Source: Woeseiaceae bacterium (GTDB taxonomy: Bacteria; Pseudomonadota; Gammaproteobacteria; Steroidobacterales; Woeseiaceae). From it: a DNA stretch of 64,000 bases. A model generated the notes under the pieces. The model did no database searches. It was not told the DNA's origin and saw only the letters and a program-made list of their open reading frames with translations. The translations under genes and the position numbers were made by a program. Below are positions 11,042-18,999 of the stretch, in pieces. The DNA lies in the NCBI GenBank assembly GCA_024640315.1, contig JAHEFF010000010.1, forward strand, positions 18,561 through 82,560. The letters are read 5' to 3'. Within the stretch, counting starts at the first letter, position 1. The number at the start of each line of letters is the position of its first letter.

Positions 11042-12110
11042 AAAAGTTCTATTTATCGATCGTGATGGGACCCTTAACGTTGAACCTGAAGACCACCAGG
11101 TTGACGCACTTGACAAGGTTCAACTTGTGCCGGGCGTCATTCCCGCACTGCTCGCGTTGCGAGACGCCGGCTTCCGCTTTGTCATGGTCTCTAACCAGGA
11201 CGGACTTGGAACCGACTCTTTCCCTGAAGCCGACTTCAACACCTCCCACAATCACATCATGTCGCTGTTGGTGTCACAGGGAATCACCTTCGACGAAACA
11301 TTCATTTGTCCACATTTCGACAGCGAAAACTGTGATTGCCGAAAGCCGAAGACGGGCCTCTTAACGCGTTACCTCGCTCAGACCAATATTGACCTGGATA
11401 GGTCCGCGGTAATCGGTGACCGGGATACAGACCTGCAGCTTGCAGACAACATCGGCCTCAGGGGCATCCTGATTGATCCTGACGGCAAAAACGGCGAAAG
11501 CTGGGACAGCATCCGGGCCCGGCTGATCTCACGCGAGAGAGCCGCTGAAGTGAACCGAACCACCCGGGAGACCAGCATCAGACTTGCCGTAAATCTTGAC
11601 GAGACAAGCCCGATCGAAATCGAGACGGGCATCGGTTTCTACGACCACATGCTGGAGCAAATTGCGAAGCACGGTGGCTTCTCCCTCTCCCTTAAATGCG
11701 GGGGCGACCTTGATGTCGACGAGCACCATACTGTCGAAGACACCGCAATTTGCCTTGGGCAGGCACTCCGGAAAGCGCTTGGCGACAAACGCGGTATTGC
11801 GCGATACGGATTTCTCTTGCCCATGGATGAAAGCGAAGCCCGTGTCGCACTGGATTTATCGGGGCGCTCGGCATTCAGATTCAAAGGCAAGTTTACTCGT
11901 GACACGGTCGGGGAAATGCCAACAGAACTCGTCGCACACTTCTTTCAGTCATTGGCTGAATCACTGGGCGCGGCGCTTCATATCAAAGTCAAAGGTAAGA
12001 ACGATCATCATATGATTGAAGCGTGCTTCAAAGCGGTCGGCCGGGCACTGCGTCAGGCGATTCGCATCGAAAGTGAAGAGCTGCCATCGACAAAAGGTGT
12101 GCTCAGCTGA
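11019..12110 (+). CDS. hisB: Bifunctional histidinol-phosphatase / imidazoleglycerol-phosphate dehydratase
   Basis: This fused enzyme catalyses steps seven and nine of histidine synthesis. Residues 1-165 or so form a HAD phosphatase with FIDRDGTL (Asp14 nucleophile, Asp16) and a zinc loop of His and Cys residues in [14 protein letters not shown]. Residues 175-363 form the manganese-dependent dehydratase with [14 protein letters not shown] and [15 protein letters not shown]. The 363-residue length and layout match E. coli HisB, and the fusion is typical of Gammaproteobacteria and a few other groups. hisH starts 1 base after its stop codon. Confidence 0.97.
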   Translation: METPEVAEKVLFIDRDGTLNVEPEDHQVDALDKVQLVPGVIPALLALRDAGFRFVMVSNQDGLGTDSFPEADFNTSHNHIMSLLVSQGITFDETFICPHFDSENCDCRKPKTGLLTRYLAQTNIDLDRSAVIGDRDTDLQLADNIGLRGILIDPDGKNGESWDSIRARLISRERAAEVNRTTRETSIRLAVNLDETSPIEIETGIGFYDHMLEQIAKHGGFSLSLKCGGDLDVDEHHTVEDTAICLGQALRKALGDKRGIARYGFLLPMDESEARVALDLSGRSAFRFKGKFTRDTVGEMPTELVAHFFQSLAESLGAALHIKVKGKNDHHMIEACFKAVGRALRQAIRIESEELPSTKGVLS

Positions 12111-12111
12111 G

Positions 12112-12717
12112 ATGAGCAATCCAGATGTAGCCATCATCGATGGAGGCGGCGCCAACATTGCCTCGCTGCAGTACGCGCTTGAACGACTTGGCGCCACAAG
12201 CAAGCTAAGCTCCGATGCGGCAACCATTCGCAGCGCAAGTCACGTCATACTTCCCGGTGTGGGGGCAGCAGCTGCCGCAATGCGCAAACTGCGTGATCAC
12301 GACCTGGTAGCGCTGATTCCGCAGCTTGAGCAACCCGTTCTCGGCATCTGCCTGGGGATGCAGTTGCTCGGAGCGAGTTCGGATGAGGATAACGCTGAAT
12401 GCATCGGTGTTTTTCCGGATCACGCCATCAAGCTCCATGCGAGTCCGGAAACGCCGGTTCCGAACATGGGCTGGTGCCAGATCAAACGATGCGGGAATAG
12501 CCCGCTGACCGACGGTATCGATGACGGCAGTTGGTTCTATTTCGTACACAGCTTCGCGTTGCCAGTCGGCAAAAACACGATTGCCAGCGCAACTCACACT
12601 GGTGAGTTTTCCGCAATGATTGCGAAAGACAATTTTTTTGCCGCCCAATTTCACCCGGAGCGCTCATCATCGGCCGGGGCGAAACTGCTCCGTAATTTCC
12701 TGGAGATGCGAACTTGA
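12112..12717 (+). CDS. hisH: Imidazole glycerol phosphate synthase, glutaminase subunit
   Basis: HisH hydrolyses glutamine and channels ammonia to HisF. The 201-residue class I glutaminase has the nucleophile Cys80 in GICLGMQLLG and the His-Glu pair in AAQFHPERSS near the C-terminus. VHSFALP near residue 144 and the N-terminal VAIIDGGGANIASLQYAL are typical. The ATG at 12112 follows the hisB stop by one base. A longer frame open from 12016 lies inside hisB and would add 32 unrelated residues. The TGA overlaps the TTG start of hisA. Confidence 0.96.
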   Translation: MSNPDVAIIDGGGANIASLQYALERLGATSKLSSDAATIRSASHVILPGVGAAAAAMRKLRDHDLVALIPQLEQPVLGICLGMQLLGASSDEDNAECIGVFPDHAIKLHASPETPVPNMGWCQIKRCGNSPLTDGIDDGSWFYFVHSFALPVGKNTIASATHTGEFSAMIAKDNFFAAQFHPERSSSAGAKLLRNFLEMRT

Positions 12718-13454
12718 TTGTGATTCCCGCCATCGACCTGAAAGGAGGCCTGTGCGTCCGGCTGTTTCAGGGAGAGTTTGACCAACAAACGGATTACAGC
12801 AATGACCCGGTTTCCGTTGCGCGCGAATTCGCGACACTGGGTTGCCCGATTCTGCATATGGTTGACCTTGATGGTGCCCGGTCCGGAGAACAAATAAATC
12901 GTGGCATCGTCAGCCAGGTTGCTGCCCAGACTGCGTTCAAAATCCAGCTGGGTGGCGGAATTCGCAATACCGAAACGGTTCGGTCATGGCTGGCTGGTGG
13001 GGTATCCCGGTGCGTAATCGGCAGCCTGGCGGTTAACGAAGCAGATCTCGTCAAAGGCTGGCTGTCAGAATTTGGTCCGGACAGAATTGTTCTCGCGCTG
13101 GATGTGCGTATCAACGACGCCGGCGAACCTCTGCTGGCTACACACGGCTGGACACAAGAGTCCAGGTCGACCTTATGGCAGTGCGTTGACGACTATCGCG
13201 AACATGGACTAGAGCACGTACTGTGTACAGACATTAGCCGGGACGGGGCGATGTCCGGACCCAATATCGATCTCTACCGCGAATTCATCAATCGTTACCC
13301 GGCAATCCGACTACAGGCTTCCGGCGGTGTGCGCCATCTCGGCGATCTGGAAAGCCTGCGGGAGGCTGGCGCAGCAGCCGCAATATCAGGGCGCGCCCTG
13401 CTGGACGGCCGCATTTCGAAAGAGGAGATTGCGTCATTCCTGCGCGCCGAATAA
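12714..13454 (+). CDS. hisA: ProFAR isomerase (HisA)
   Basis: HisA opens the sugar ring of ProFAR in an Amadori rearrangement. The 246-residue TIM barrel begins [21 protein letters not shown], where Asp8 is the catalytic base (equivalent to HisF Asp11), and has the opposing acid in [21 protein letters not shown] and [11 protein letters not shown] are phosphate-binding loops. The start is a TTG at 12714, the only start that keeps the first beta strand, and it overlaps the hisH stop as TTGA. The 3' end overlaps the proposed hisF start by 19 bases. Confidence 0.96.
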   Translation: MIVIPAIDLKGGLCVRLFQGEFDQQTDYSNDPVSVAREFATLGCPILHMVDLDGARSGEQINRGIVSQVAAQTAFKIQLGGGIRNTETVRSWLAGGVSRCVIGSLAVNEADLVKGWLSEFGPDRIVLALDVRINDAGEPLLATHGWTQESRSTLWQCVDDYREHGLEHVLCTDISRDGAMSGPNIDLYREFINRYPAIRLQASGGVRHLGDLESLREAGAAAAISGRALLDGRISKEEIASFLRAE

Positions 13455-14203
13455 TTCCGTGCCTTGATGTGCGTGACGGCAAGGTCGTCAAAGGCGTTCA
13501 GTTTCGGAATCATCGCGTCGTCGGCGACATTCTCGAGCTGGCCCGGCGATATTGCGAGGAAGGCGCTGACGAACTTGTGTTCTATGACATTACGGCGAGT
13601 CCTGACGGCAGAAGCGTCGACAGAAGCTGGGTAAACAGCGTCGCTTCGCTGCTGGATATTCCGTTTTGTGTCGCTGGTGGCATTCGCAGTGTCGCGGATG
13701 CCGAAGACGTCCTCAACAAAGGCGCCGACAAGATCTCGATCAACTCTCCTGCGCTGGCCAACCCGAAGCTGATCGATGAACTCGCCAAAAGATTTGGCTC
13801 GCAATGCGTCGTTCTCGGTGTGGATAGCCGCGCAGAGGATGGCCAGTACAGCGTCTACCAGAACACCGGTGACCCGAACAAAACTTCAGCCGCACGCCGG
13901 GAGACAGTTGCCTGGGTTCTCGAAGCGCAGGATCGTGGTGCCGGCGAAGTCGTCCTGAATTGCATGAACCAGGATGGTGTTCGTCAGGGCTACGACACGA
14001 TGCAACTCTCGGTGGTCAGAAAGAACTGCTCCGTGCCCCTGATTGCCTCGGGAGGCGCCGGTGAACCAGCGCATTTTCTCGACGTATTCACCACCGCACA
14101 TGTCGACGGCGCGCTGGCAGCAAGTGTATTTCACAGTGGCGAAATTGACATTATGGATCTCAAAACTTTCCTTACCGAAAACAACGTCGAAGTCCGCGTT
14201 TAA
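13436..14203 (+). CDS. hisF: Imidazole glycerol phosphate synthase, cyclase subunit (ATT start)
   Basis: HisF cyclises PRFAR with ammonia from HisH to form imidazole-glycerol phosphate and AICAR. The first conventional start, GTG at 13469, gives 244 residues beginning [14 protein letters not shown], which lacks the first beta strand and the catalytic Asp. Upstream in frame is [12 protein letters not shown], which aligns with the family start [12 protein letters not shown] and restores Asp11. The first codon of that segment is ATT at 13436, with AGAGGAG 8 bases upstream. I therefore place the start at ATT, giving 255 residues. The second catalytic Asp is in the [11 protein letters not shown] / GGAGEPAHF half of the barrel. 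Confidence 0.9.
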   Translation: MPARRIIPCLDVRDGKVVKGVQFRNHRVVGDILELARRYCEEGADELVFYDITASPDGRSVDRSWVNSVASLLDIPFCVAGGIRSVADAEDVLNKGADKISINSPALANPKLIDELAKRFGSQCVVLGVDSRAEDGQYSVYQNTGDPNKTSAARRETVAWVLEAQDRGAGEVVLNCMNQDGVRQGYDTMQLSVVRKNCSVPLIASGGAGEPAHFLDVFTTAHVDGALAASVFHSGEIDIMDLKTFLTENNVEVRV

Positions 14204-14215
14204 ACAGGCAAATAC

Positions 14216-14518
14216 ATGATCAACAATGACATCAGTTTCCTCAACGAGCTCGAAAACATCATCCTGCAAAGATTGCGCGACGACACGGATGAAAGTTATA
14301 CGGCACGTCTGGTCTCATCCGGTGAAAAGCGCGTCGCCCAAAAAGTCGGCGAAGAGGCCGTTGAACTCGTTCTCGCCGCAACGTCTGGCGACAGGGAGGA
14401 GCAACTGGAAGAAGCTGCCGACCTTATGTACCACTTGCTCGTGCTCCTCAACAGCAAGGACATTCGATTGGCCAACGTGGTGTCAGTCCTGCTTGCTCGT
14501 CACGCATCCGCGAGCTAG
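14216..14518 (+). CDS. hisE: Phosphoribosyl-ATP pyrophosphatase
   Basis: HisE removes pyrophosphate from phosphoribosyl-ATP, the second step of the pathway. The 100-residue protein is an all-alpha MazG-like fold with the metal-binding motif KVGEEAVELVLAA (about residues 42-54) followed by EEAADLMYHLLVLL. It is not fused to HisI, unlike E. coli HisIE, and no hisI lies between hisF and hisE or after it. The stop overlaps by 4 bases the 3' end of the convergent zinc-finger gene. Confidence 0.95.
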   Translation: MINNDISFLNELENIILQRLRDDTDESYTARLVSSGEKRVAQKVGEEAVELVLAATSGDREEQLEEAADLMYHLLVLLNSKDIRLANVVSVLLARHASAS

Positions 14519-14859
14519 GGCGACCGCTCAGCCTTGTTGGCGCAGTCGATACACATCTGTGCTGTGGGATCGAAATCCAGGCGCTTTGGGCTGATCGGCT
14601 CTTCGCAGACCCGGCAAAAGCCGAAATCGCCACTGTCAATGCGCGCAAGCGCGGCAGTAATATCGCGTAAGGTCTGCTCGCGGCGGCGACCCGATTCCTG
14701 CGACATTGCCTGCGCCTGCGCCTGCATCGCATCCATGCGCGACAAGCGTCCGACCCTGGACTGGTCCAGCTCAACCGTTTGAGACGACTCTGAACCCGTC
14801 GCCAGCACAGCTTCCAGCTCAGCGCGAAGCACGAGGAGCCGTTCTCTCATATCTTCCAT
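14515..14859 (-). CDS. DksA/TraR-type C4 zinc-finger protein
   Basis: The 114-residue protein has a coiled-coil-like N-terminal half rich in Glu, Gln, Arg and Leu, then a four-cysteine zinc finger, FCRVCEEPI and MCIDCANKAE, near residues 81-106. This is the layout of the DksA/TraR family, whose members bind the RNA polymerase secondary channel. It is shorter than DksA (151 residues), and its coiled-coil tip lacks an obvious DxxDxA motif. It is therefore more likely a DksA-like accessory protein than DksA itself. It converges on hisE. Confidence 0.85.
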   Translation of the reverse strand: MEDMRERLLVLRAELEAVLATGSESSQTVELDQSRVGRLSRMDAMQAQAQAMSQESGRRREQTLRDITAALARIDSGDFGFCRVCEEPISPKRLDFDPTAQMCIDCANKAERSP

Positions 14860-15059
14860 ATCTTCTGCCCGCCGGTCTGTTATTCGCTACGCTGAATCCC
14901 CGGCCAGCGTCGCCAACAACAGGTCGGGAACGGCGTGACAGGTGCCGGTATGGGCCGTCACCCGCAGCCCGTTGCGGAACGATTCAGCTTGATTGCAGAC
15001 ACGACACTCCTAAATATCTTCTATAAAAACAAATAGTAAACCGGTTTTCTTAATCTATT
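14860..15059. other. Intergenic region, AT-rich at one end
   Basis: This 200-bp gap between panE and the zinc-finger gene (both on the minus strand) holds no gene I can support. The part from about 15010 to 15059 is strikingly AT-rich compared with the rest of the window and could contain a promoter for the zinc-finger gene. I see no convincing -35/-10 pair and no terminator hairpin. Confidence 0.5.
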
Positions 15060-15995
15060 TTATAATTTAAATGCAGCTCGTGACGCGAGCTCCCTGGGCA
15101 ACAGACTCTCATACACGAATGTATGAACGGGCACATCGACCGTTGCTTGCCGGGCCAGCCGCACTACCGCCCCGTTCCAGGAATCCAGCTCCGAGGGTTT
15201 TCCTTCGACGATATCGCGATGTAGCGACGTCGTTCCATCTGCTGGCAAGGTATCAACGAAAGCCAAAGTATTGCTGACCGTTGCTTCATCCAGAGCGATG
15301 CCTCGCGCACGAGCCAGCCTGTATATCTCAGACATCGCCAGCTCCAACATCCTGCGGGACTCTTTTTCCTCCCTGATGACACCGAAAGGTGCATCTTTAA
15401 CCGCACCGACGCCGCCCAAAGATGCGACAAACAGGAATTTTTCCCACAGCGCCCTGTGGATGTCGTCAGGGATCTCGGCCTTTACGCCTGCTCGCTCGAA
15501 TGCTGCACGAAGTTGATCTGTTCGATCCGTGAAGCGATTGTTGGCTTCCCCGAACTTTATGAAATTGACATCGCCGAGCGTTCGAATGTGTCCGGGGCCG
15601 GCAACCCAACTCATCATGCCACACAGTCCCACGATGACGTGCTCTTCGCCGAGGATGCCGCCTAGCTTATCCGCCGCTTCCACACCGTTCTGAAGTGGCA
15701 GGACAAAGGTCTCGGCGCCAAGCAGTGGGGCCATAGATTCGGCCACGCCGCTCACCTGCTCCGCCTTGACGCCAAGAATAACGACGTCAACAGGGCCGAT
15801 TTCGGCCAGATCGGCTGTTGCCAATGAAGGCTGAACCAGCATTTCGCCTTTGGGAGAGCTGACGCACAGACCGTTCTCTTGTATTGCTTCGAGGTGCGCC
15901 CCGCGCGCGATGAACACGACCTCTTCACCGGCGCGGATTAATTGCGCCCCGAAGAATCCGCCTACGCCCCCAGCACCATAGATCGCGATACGCAT
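15060..15995 (-). CDS. panE: 2-dehydropantoate 2-reductase
   Basis: PanE reduces ketopantoate to pantoate with NADPH in pantothenate synthesis. The 311-residue protein has the Rossmann motif IYGAGGVGGFFGAQL (residues 5-19), the LPLQNGVEAADKL region, and the helical C-terminal domain with the catalytic-Lys motif RALWEKFLFVASLGGV. SELDSWNGAVVRLA matches the substrate-binding segment. The family contains paralogues with other 2-oxo acid substrates, so pantoate synthesis is likely but not proven. The epimerase-like gene ends 7 bases before its start, so the two are probably cotranscribed. Confidence 0.88.
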   Translation of the reverse strand: MRIAIYGAGGVGGFFGAQLIRAGEEVVFIARGAHLEAIQENGLCVSSPKGEMLVQPSLATADLAEIGPVDVVILGVKAEQVSGVAESMAPLLGAETFVLPLQNGVEAADKLGGILGEEHVIVGLCGMMSWVAGPGHIRTLGDVNFIKFGEANNRFTDRTDQLRAAFERAGVKAEIPDDIHRALWEKFLFVASLGGVGAVKDAPFGVIREEKESRRMLELAMSEIYRLARARGIALDEATVSNTLAFVDTLPADGTTSLHRDIVEGKPSELDSWNGAVVRLARQATVDVPVHTFVYESLLPRELASRAAFKL

Positions 15996-16002
15996 CCGCG
16001 CG

Positions 16003-17085
16003 CTATCGGGCGTCCTGCCACTTCCAAAGCAAGGTGGCTTCGCGTTCCCGGGTCAACCCAACCCTCAGCTTGTCCTGCTCTTCCGCAGGCCGCGCCCGGT
16101 GCCAGTCCAGGGTGTCCTTAGCGATGACTGCCAGCGGCCGGAAAGTCATTCCTTTTGAAATCGCACGGCTGTTGTCCATCCGCCCATAATTGAGATACCT
16201 GCCCCGGGGCGGCTGCCAGAAAGGCAGACTGTCCTGAGGCGTCTCGCCCTCGCCGGTCAGAAAATCCCAGTCCACCCACGTAAATGAAGAAGGCGTGGAG
16301 GTAACCGCCCTGATACCGTGAACCAGCCCGGCGGCATTCATCGCGAATCCGGGGCCCTCTGTGTTGAATATTCCGCTGACCGAGTTCTCGAGCAGACGCA
16401 CATAGAATTCAGAGAGATCCCGAACGTCGACGAACTGGATTGGGTCGCTCGGATCTCCCTGAACCAGGATGTTGCCGCCGTCATCGATTCGATCGACCCA
16501 GTATGTAAATCTGTCTGTCCTGTCACCAGGCCCAACGATGACCGGAGGTCGCGTTATAAGGGTCCTGGCGCCAAACGCCGTCTGAACTATTCGTTCCGCG
16601 AGTACCTTGTTCGGTCCATAACCCTCCCACTCCGATTCCGGGATGTCTTTTGGCCCGACTGGTGCATCTTCATCCATGATCGATTGCGTGTAGTCGGTAT
16701 ATACGGCGCGCGTCGACGTAAACAAATACTGATCACATGCGTTCTTCAACAGATTGACGCTCAGCTCGACCTGCTGCGGCGTGTATCCGGAATTATCGAT
16801 GACCGCATCCCACTTGCGACCCTCGAGGGCGGCGAGGTCGCTGTTGCGATCACCGACAAGTTTCTCCGCTTCAGGAAACAGATGGCTGTTCGTCCTGCCA
16901 CGATTGAAAAGTGTGATTTTGTGACCGCGATCCATCGCGTACTGTACGAGGTGCGGGCCTATAAATCCGGTACCGCCAAGAACCAGAATTTCCATCCCGG
17001 ATTGCCCGAAAACTTTCGCTGAGCCGGCCATGCCGATCAAACCTGCACCCAGAGATGCGCTAAGGAAGTCTCTTCGCGTGCTCAT
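16003..17085 (-). CDS. Tat-exported NAD-dependent epimerase/dehydratase-like protein
   Basis: The 360-residue protein starts with a twin-arginine signal, STRRDFLSASLGAGLIGMAG, followed by an AKVFGQ segment suited to cleavage. The mature part begins MEILVLGGTGFIGPHLVQYA, the GxxGxxG motif of extended short-chain dehydrogenases, and continues with LFNRGRTN and the segment YLFTSTRAVYTDY. The usual YxxxK is weak: the region YGPNKVLAERIV probably supplies Tyr and Lys. Export of a nucleotide-cofactor enzyme through Tat suggests it folds with its cofactor in the cytoplasm. The substrate is unknown. A small secreted protein gene ends 4 bases upstream. Confidence 0.8.
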   Translation of the reverse strand: MSTRRDFLSASLGAGLIGMAGSAKVFGQSGMEILVLGGTGFIGPHLVQYAMDRGHKITLFNRGRTNSHLFPEAEKLVGDRNSDLAALEGRKWDAVIDNSGYTPQQVELSVNLLKNACDQYLFTSTRAVYTDYTQSIMDEDAPVGPKDIPESEWEGYGPNKVLAERIVQTAFGARTLITRPPVIVGPGDRTDRFTYWVDRIDDGGNILVQGDPSDPIQFVDVRDLSEFYVRLLENSVSGIFNTEGPGFAMNAAGLVHGIRAVTSTPSSFTWVDWDFLTGEGETPQDSLPFWQPPRGRYLNYGRMDNSRAISKGMTFRPLAVIAKDTLDWHRARPAEEQDKLRVGLTREREATLLWKWQDAR

Positions 17086-17088
17086 ATC

Positions 17089-17559
17089 TTACCCCTGATT
17101 GCAGGAAGGTCGCTTGTCGTTGTCATGCCCATAAAAGGCCACAATTCGCCAGGCGTCGTCAATTTTCTGCAGCACATAAAGCGTGGTTCGAATGGCCGGC
17201 GGGATCGGCTGACCGTACGCGTCCATCCTTGAATAGCGAGTATCAACGAGAGCCAGCGTCTCAGACGCGACGCAAACCTTCAAATCTTCAATGACCGACT
17301 CCTGCCAACCTTGCGCTTCGATCTGCGCGTAAAGACTCGTCAGGTTTTCGATGGCGGCGGCCGGATCAGCGAGCACGCCATGACCGGTGCCTCCGCCGAC
17401 GTGAACAGGCGTCGAGTAAATATAATTGGCAACCTTTTCCACGTCCTTGGCGTTAAAGACATCGAAGTATTCGTGGAGCTTCGCCCCGGCGTCATCGCTG
17501 TCGTCGGCGACAGCATTACCCGTAGCAAGCACCAAAGTCAGCAACATCAGGATTCTCAT
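17089..17559 (-). CDS. Secreted NTF2-like (SnoaL/DUF4440-type) protein
   Basis: The 156-residue protein has a short signal peptide (MRILMLLTLVLATGNAVA). The mature part starts with an acidic segment and HEYFDVFNAKDVEKVANYIY, typical of the NTF2-like alpha+beta cone fold. The ending, TLYVLQKIDDAWRIVAFYGHD, is the usual last beta strands of that fold. There are two Cys residues (CVAS and SCNQG) that could form a disulfide in the periplasm. The function is unknown. It lies between the lysA-like gene and the exported epimerase-like gene, both within 10 bases, so the three are probably one operon. Confidence 0.75.
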   Translation of the reverse strand: MRILMLLTLVLATGNAVADDSDDAGAKLHEYFDVFNAKDVEKVANYIYSTPVHVGGGTGHGVLADPAAAIENLTSLYAQIEAQGWQESVIEDLKVCVASETLALVDTRYSRMDAYGQPIPPAIRTTLYVLQKIDDAWRIVAFYGHDNDKRPSCNQG

Positions 17560-17568
17560 TGTCTCCCC

Positions 17569-18714
17569 CTAAATCGTTATTTCCGGCGGTATGTCCCTTA
17601 AATTGTAGCGCGAACTCATCACCTGGCCGTACGCGCCGACATTGCCAATCAGAACGACGTCATTTTCCTCGCTGGGCGGGAACTGACGGTCACTGCCCAG
17701 TTTGTCACCCGATTCACAGATTGGCCCCACGATCGTAACAGGTCCAGATGCCGGTTCATCCAGACGCGTCAGATTGACGATTTCATGGTATGCATTATAC
17801 AAGGCCGGACGAATCAGCGAATTCATGCCTGTGCTAACACCGACATAGCGCATATCGCCCTTGCCCTTCAGCTGCGTAACATGGGCAAGGAGCACGCCGG
17901 CAACAGAGACAAGATAACGACCCGGCTCGAGCCACAGGTCGTATTGAGGATATTCGGCTTTGAACTCGGTAAGGAGTTTATTCAATGCCTGCAAATCGAA
18001 TGCCGGATCACCTCGTTTTTCCGGCACACCGAAGCCTCCACCCAGATCCAGGATCCTGGTCTCGGGGAATCGCTTTGCAGCTGCCACCAGGGCTGAGGCA
18101 ACCTCATGCCAGTTGCCAGGCTCGACGATGCCAGAGCCGCTATGTGCGTGAATTCCAATGACGGATGCATTCGCCGCGGTTACCAGTCGCCTGAGTTCGT
18201 CGAGTTCTCCAAGCGAAACCCCGAATTTAGATCGTGAGCCGACAGTGACGACATGCTCATGATGACCGCCACCCTTGTCCGGATCGATACGAATGAATAT
18301 CTCCTGGCCAGCAAAAAGCTCTGGCCACGCCTTCAGCGGATAGAGATTATCGAGGGTGACACGCAGACCCTCCCTGATTCCCCATTCATACTCATCGCGT
18401 GGTGCGAAGTTCGGCGTAAATAATATTCTCCCCTGACCCTTGTCGGGCAAGACTTCGCGTAATCGTTTAACCTCGCCTGGCGACACACAGTCGAAATCGA
18501 TCCCCACGTTCGCCAGCGTCCTGAGGACGTCTGCATTAAAATTCGCTTTGACTGCGTAAAGAACGCGCGTCACGGAATCCAGTGACAAAATATTCCGCGC
18601 TGCAGCTTCAATCGACGCCAGGTCATACACGTAAGCGTTGAGATGTTCGCCAGCAATGCTGAGTAACTCGGAACGCTTCTTTAACCACCAAATGTCATGT
18701 TCTTGTTTGTGCAT
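17569..18714 (-). CDS. lysA: Diaminopimelate decarboxylase-like PLP enzyme (LysA family)
   Basis: LysA-type enzymes decarboxylate meso-diaminopimelate to lysine. The 381-residue protein has the fold-type III signatures: PLP-lysine Lys56 in YAVKANFN, HAHSG (189-193), GGGFG (225-229), EPGR (263-266), CESGD (333-337) and GAYG (360-363). CESGD contributes the active-site Cys across the dimer. It is shorter than E. coli LysA (420). Its ending, SRYNLRDIPPEITI, recalls the decarboxylase half of fused aspartokinase-LysA proteins of Xanthomonas relatives, but no kinase domain is attached here. An ornithine- or arginine-type decarboxylase is less likely because CESGD is present. Confidence 0.82.
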   Translation of the reverse strand: MHKQEHDIWWLKKRSELLSIAGEHLNAYVYDLASIEAAARNILSLDSVTRVLYAVKANFNADVLRTLANVGIDFDCVSPGEVKRLREVLPDKGQGRILFTPNFAPRDEYEWGIREGLRVTLDNLYPLKAWPELFAGQEIFIRIDPDKGGGHHEHVVTVGSRSKFGVSLGELDELRRLVTAANASVIGIHAHSGSGIVEPGNWHEVASALVAAAKRFPETRILDLGGGFGVPEKRGDPAFDLQALNKLLTEFKAEYPQYDLWLEPGRYLVSVAGVLLAHVTQLKGKGDMRYVGVSTGMNSLIRPALYNAYHEIVNLTRLDEPASGPVTIVGPICESGDKLGSDRQFPPSEENDVVLIGNVGAYGQVMSSRYNLRDIPPEITI

Positions 18715-18762
18715 TTACCCACCATGGACATCAGTTTCCGGGCAGCCCGATTAAAGCTGGAC

Positions 18763-18796
18763 AAAAAAAACCCGCATGGAGATCCTTGCGGGCTTT
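18763..18796 (-). terminator. Rho-independent terminator upstream of the lysA-like gene
   Basis: On the minus strand, CCCGCA (18792-18787) pairs with TGCGGG (18776-18771) across a 10-base loop, followed immediately by a run of eight T (18770-18763). It lies about 50 bases before the start of the lysA-like gene and about 200 bases after ilvD. It can either end the ilvD transcript or act as an attenuator for lysA. Confidence 0.85.
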
Positions 18797-18799
18797 ATG

Positions 18800-18975
18800 A
18801 CAGTTTCCGGACTCTTCTGACTCGGCCGGTTTCCCCGTCGTTCGCACCCACGCACCTCTGGCGCGCCATTCGTTTTCGTAATTATCGGGTATTGGCCAGG
18901 CCAACACCACGGCACAATACGTGGGCGGTAAAATTGATCGAGTCCGAAGTAAATCTGACACCGGGTCTCAGGTCA
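18800..18975 (-). promoter_or_regulatory. Candidate promoter and structured leader of the lysA-like gene
   Basis: On the minus strand a promoter-like pair is visible in the AT-richer part near 18950-18975: TTGACC, 17 bases, TTTACT. The roughly 150 bases that follow can form several helices. CGCCCACG can pair with CGTGGGTG, and TTGGCC-T-GGCCAA forms a tight hairpin. They end at the terminator before lysA. The arrangement looks like a transcription attenuator or an unrecognised riboswitch. It does not match the lysine riboswitch core, which is longer and has different conserved bases. Confidence 0.4.
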
Positions 18976-18999
18976 AGCTAGACTTAATCTAAGTCGCCA

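Noticed and set aside
13469..14203. hisF starting at GTG 13469
   Set aside because: It lacks the first beta strand and catalytic Asp11 present just upstream in frame, and no SD is placed for it.
18800..18945. Lysine riboswitch upstream of the lysA-like gene
   Set aside because: An AGAGG-type segment and an ACTGTCA end are suggestive, but the stretch is too short and the conserved core (AGAGGNGC, GGNG, GCCGAAG) is not arranged as in that riboswitch.
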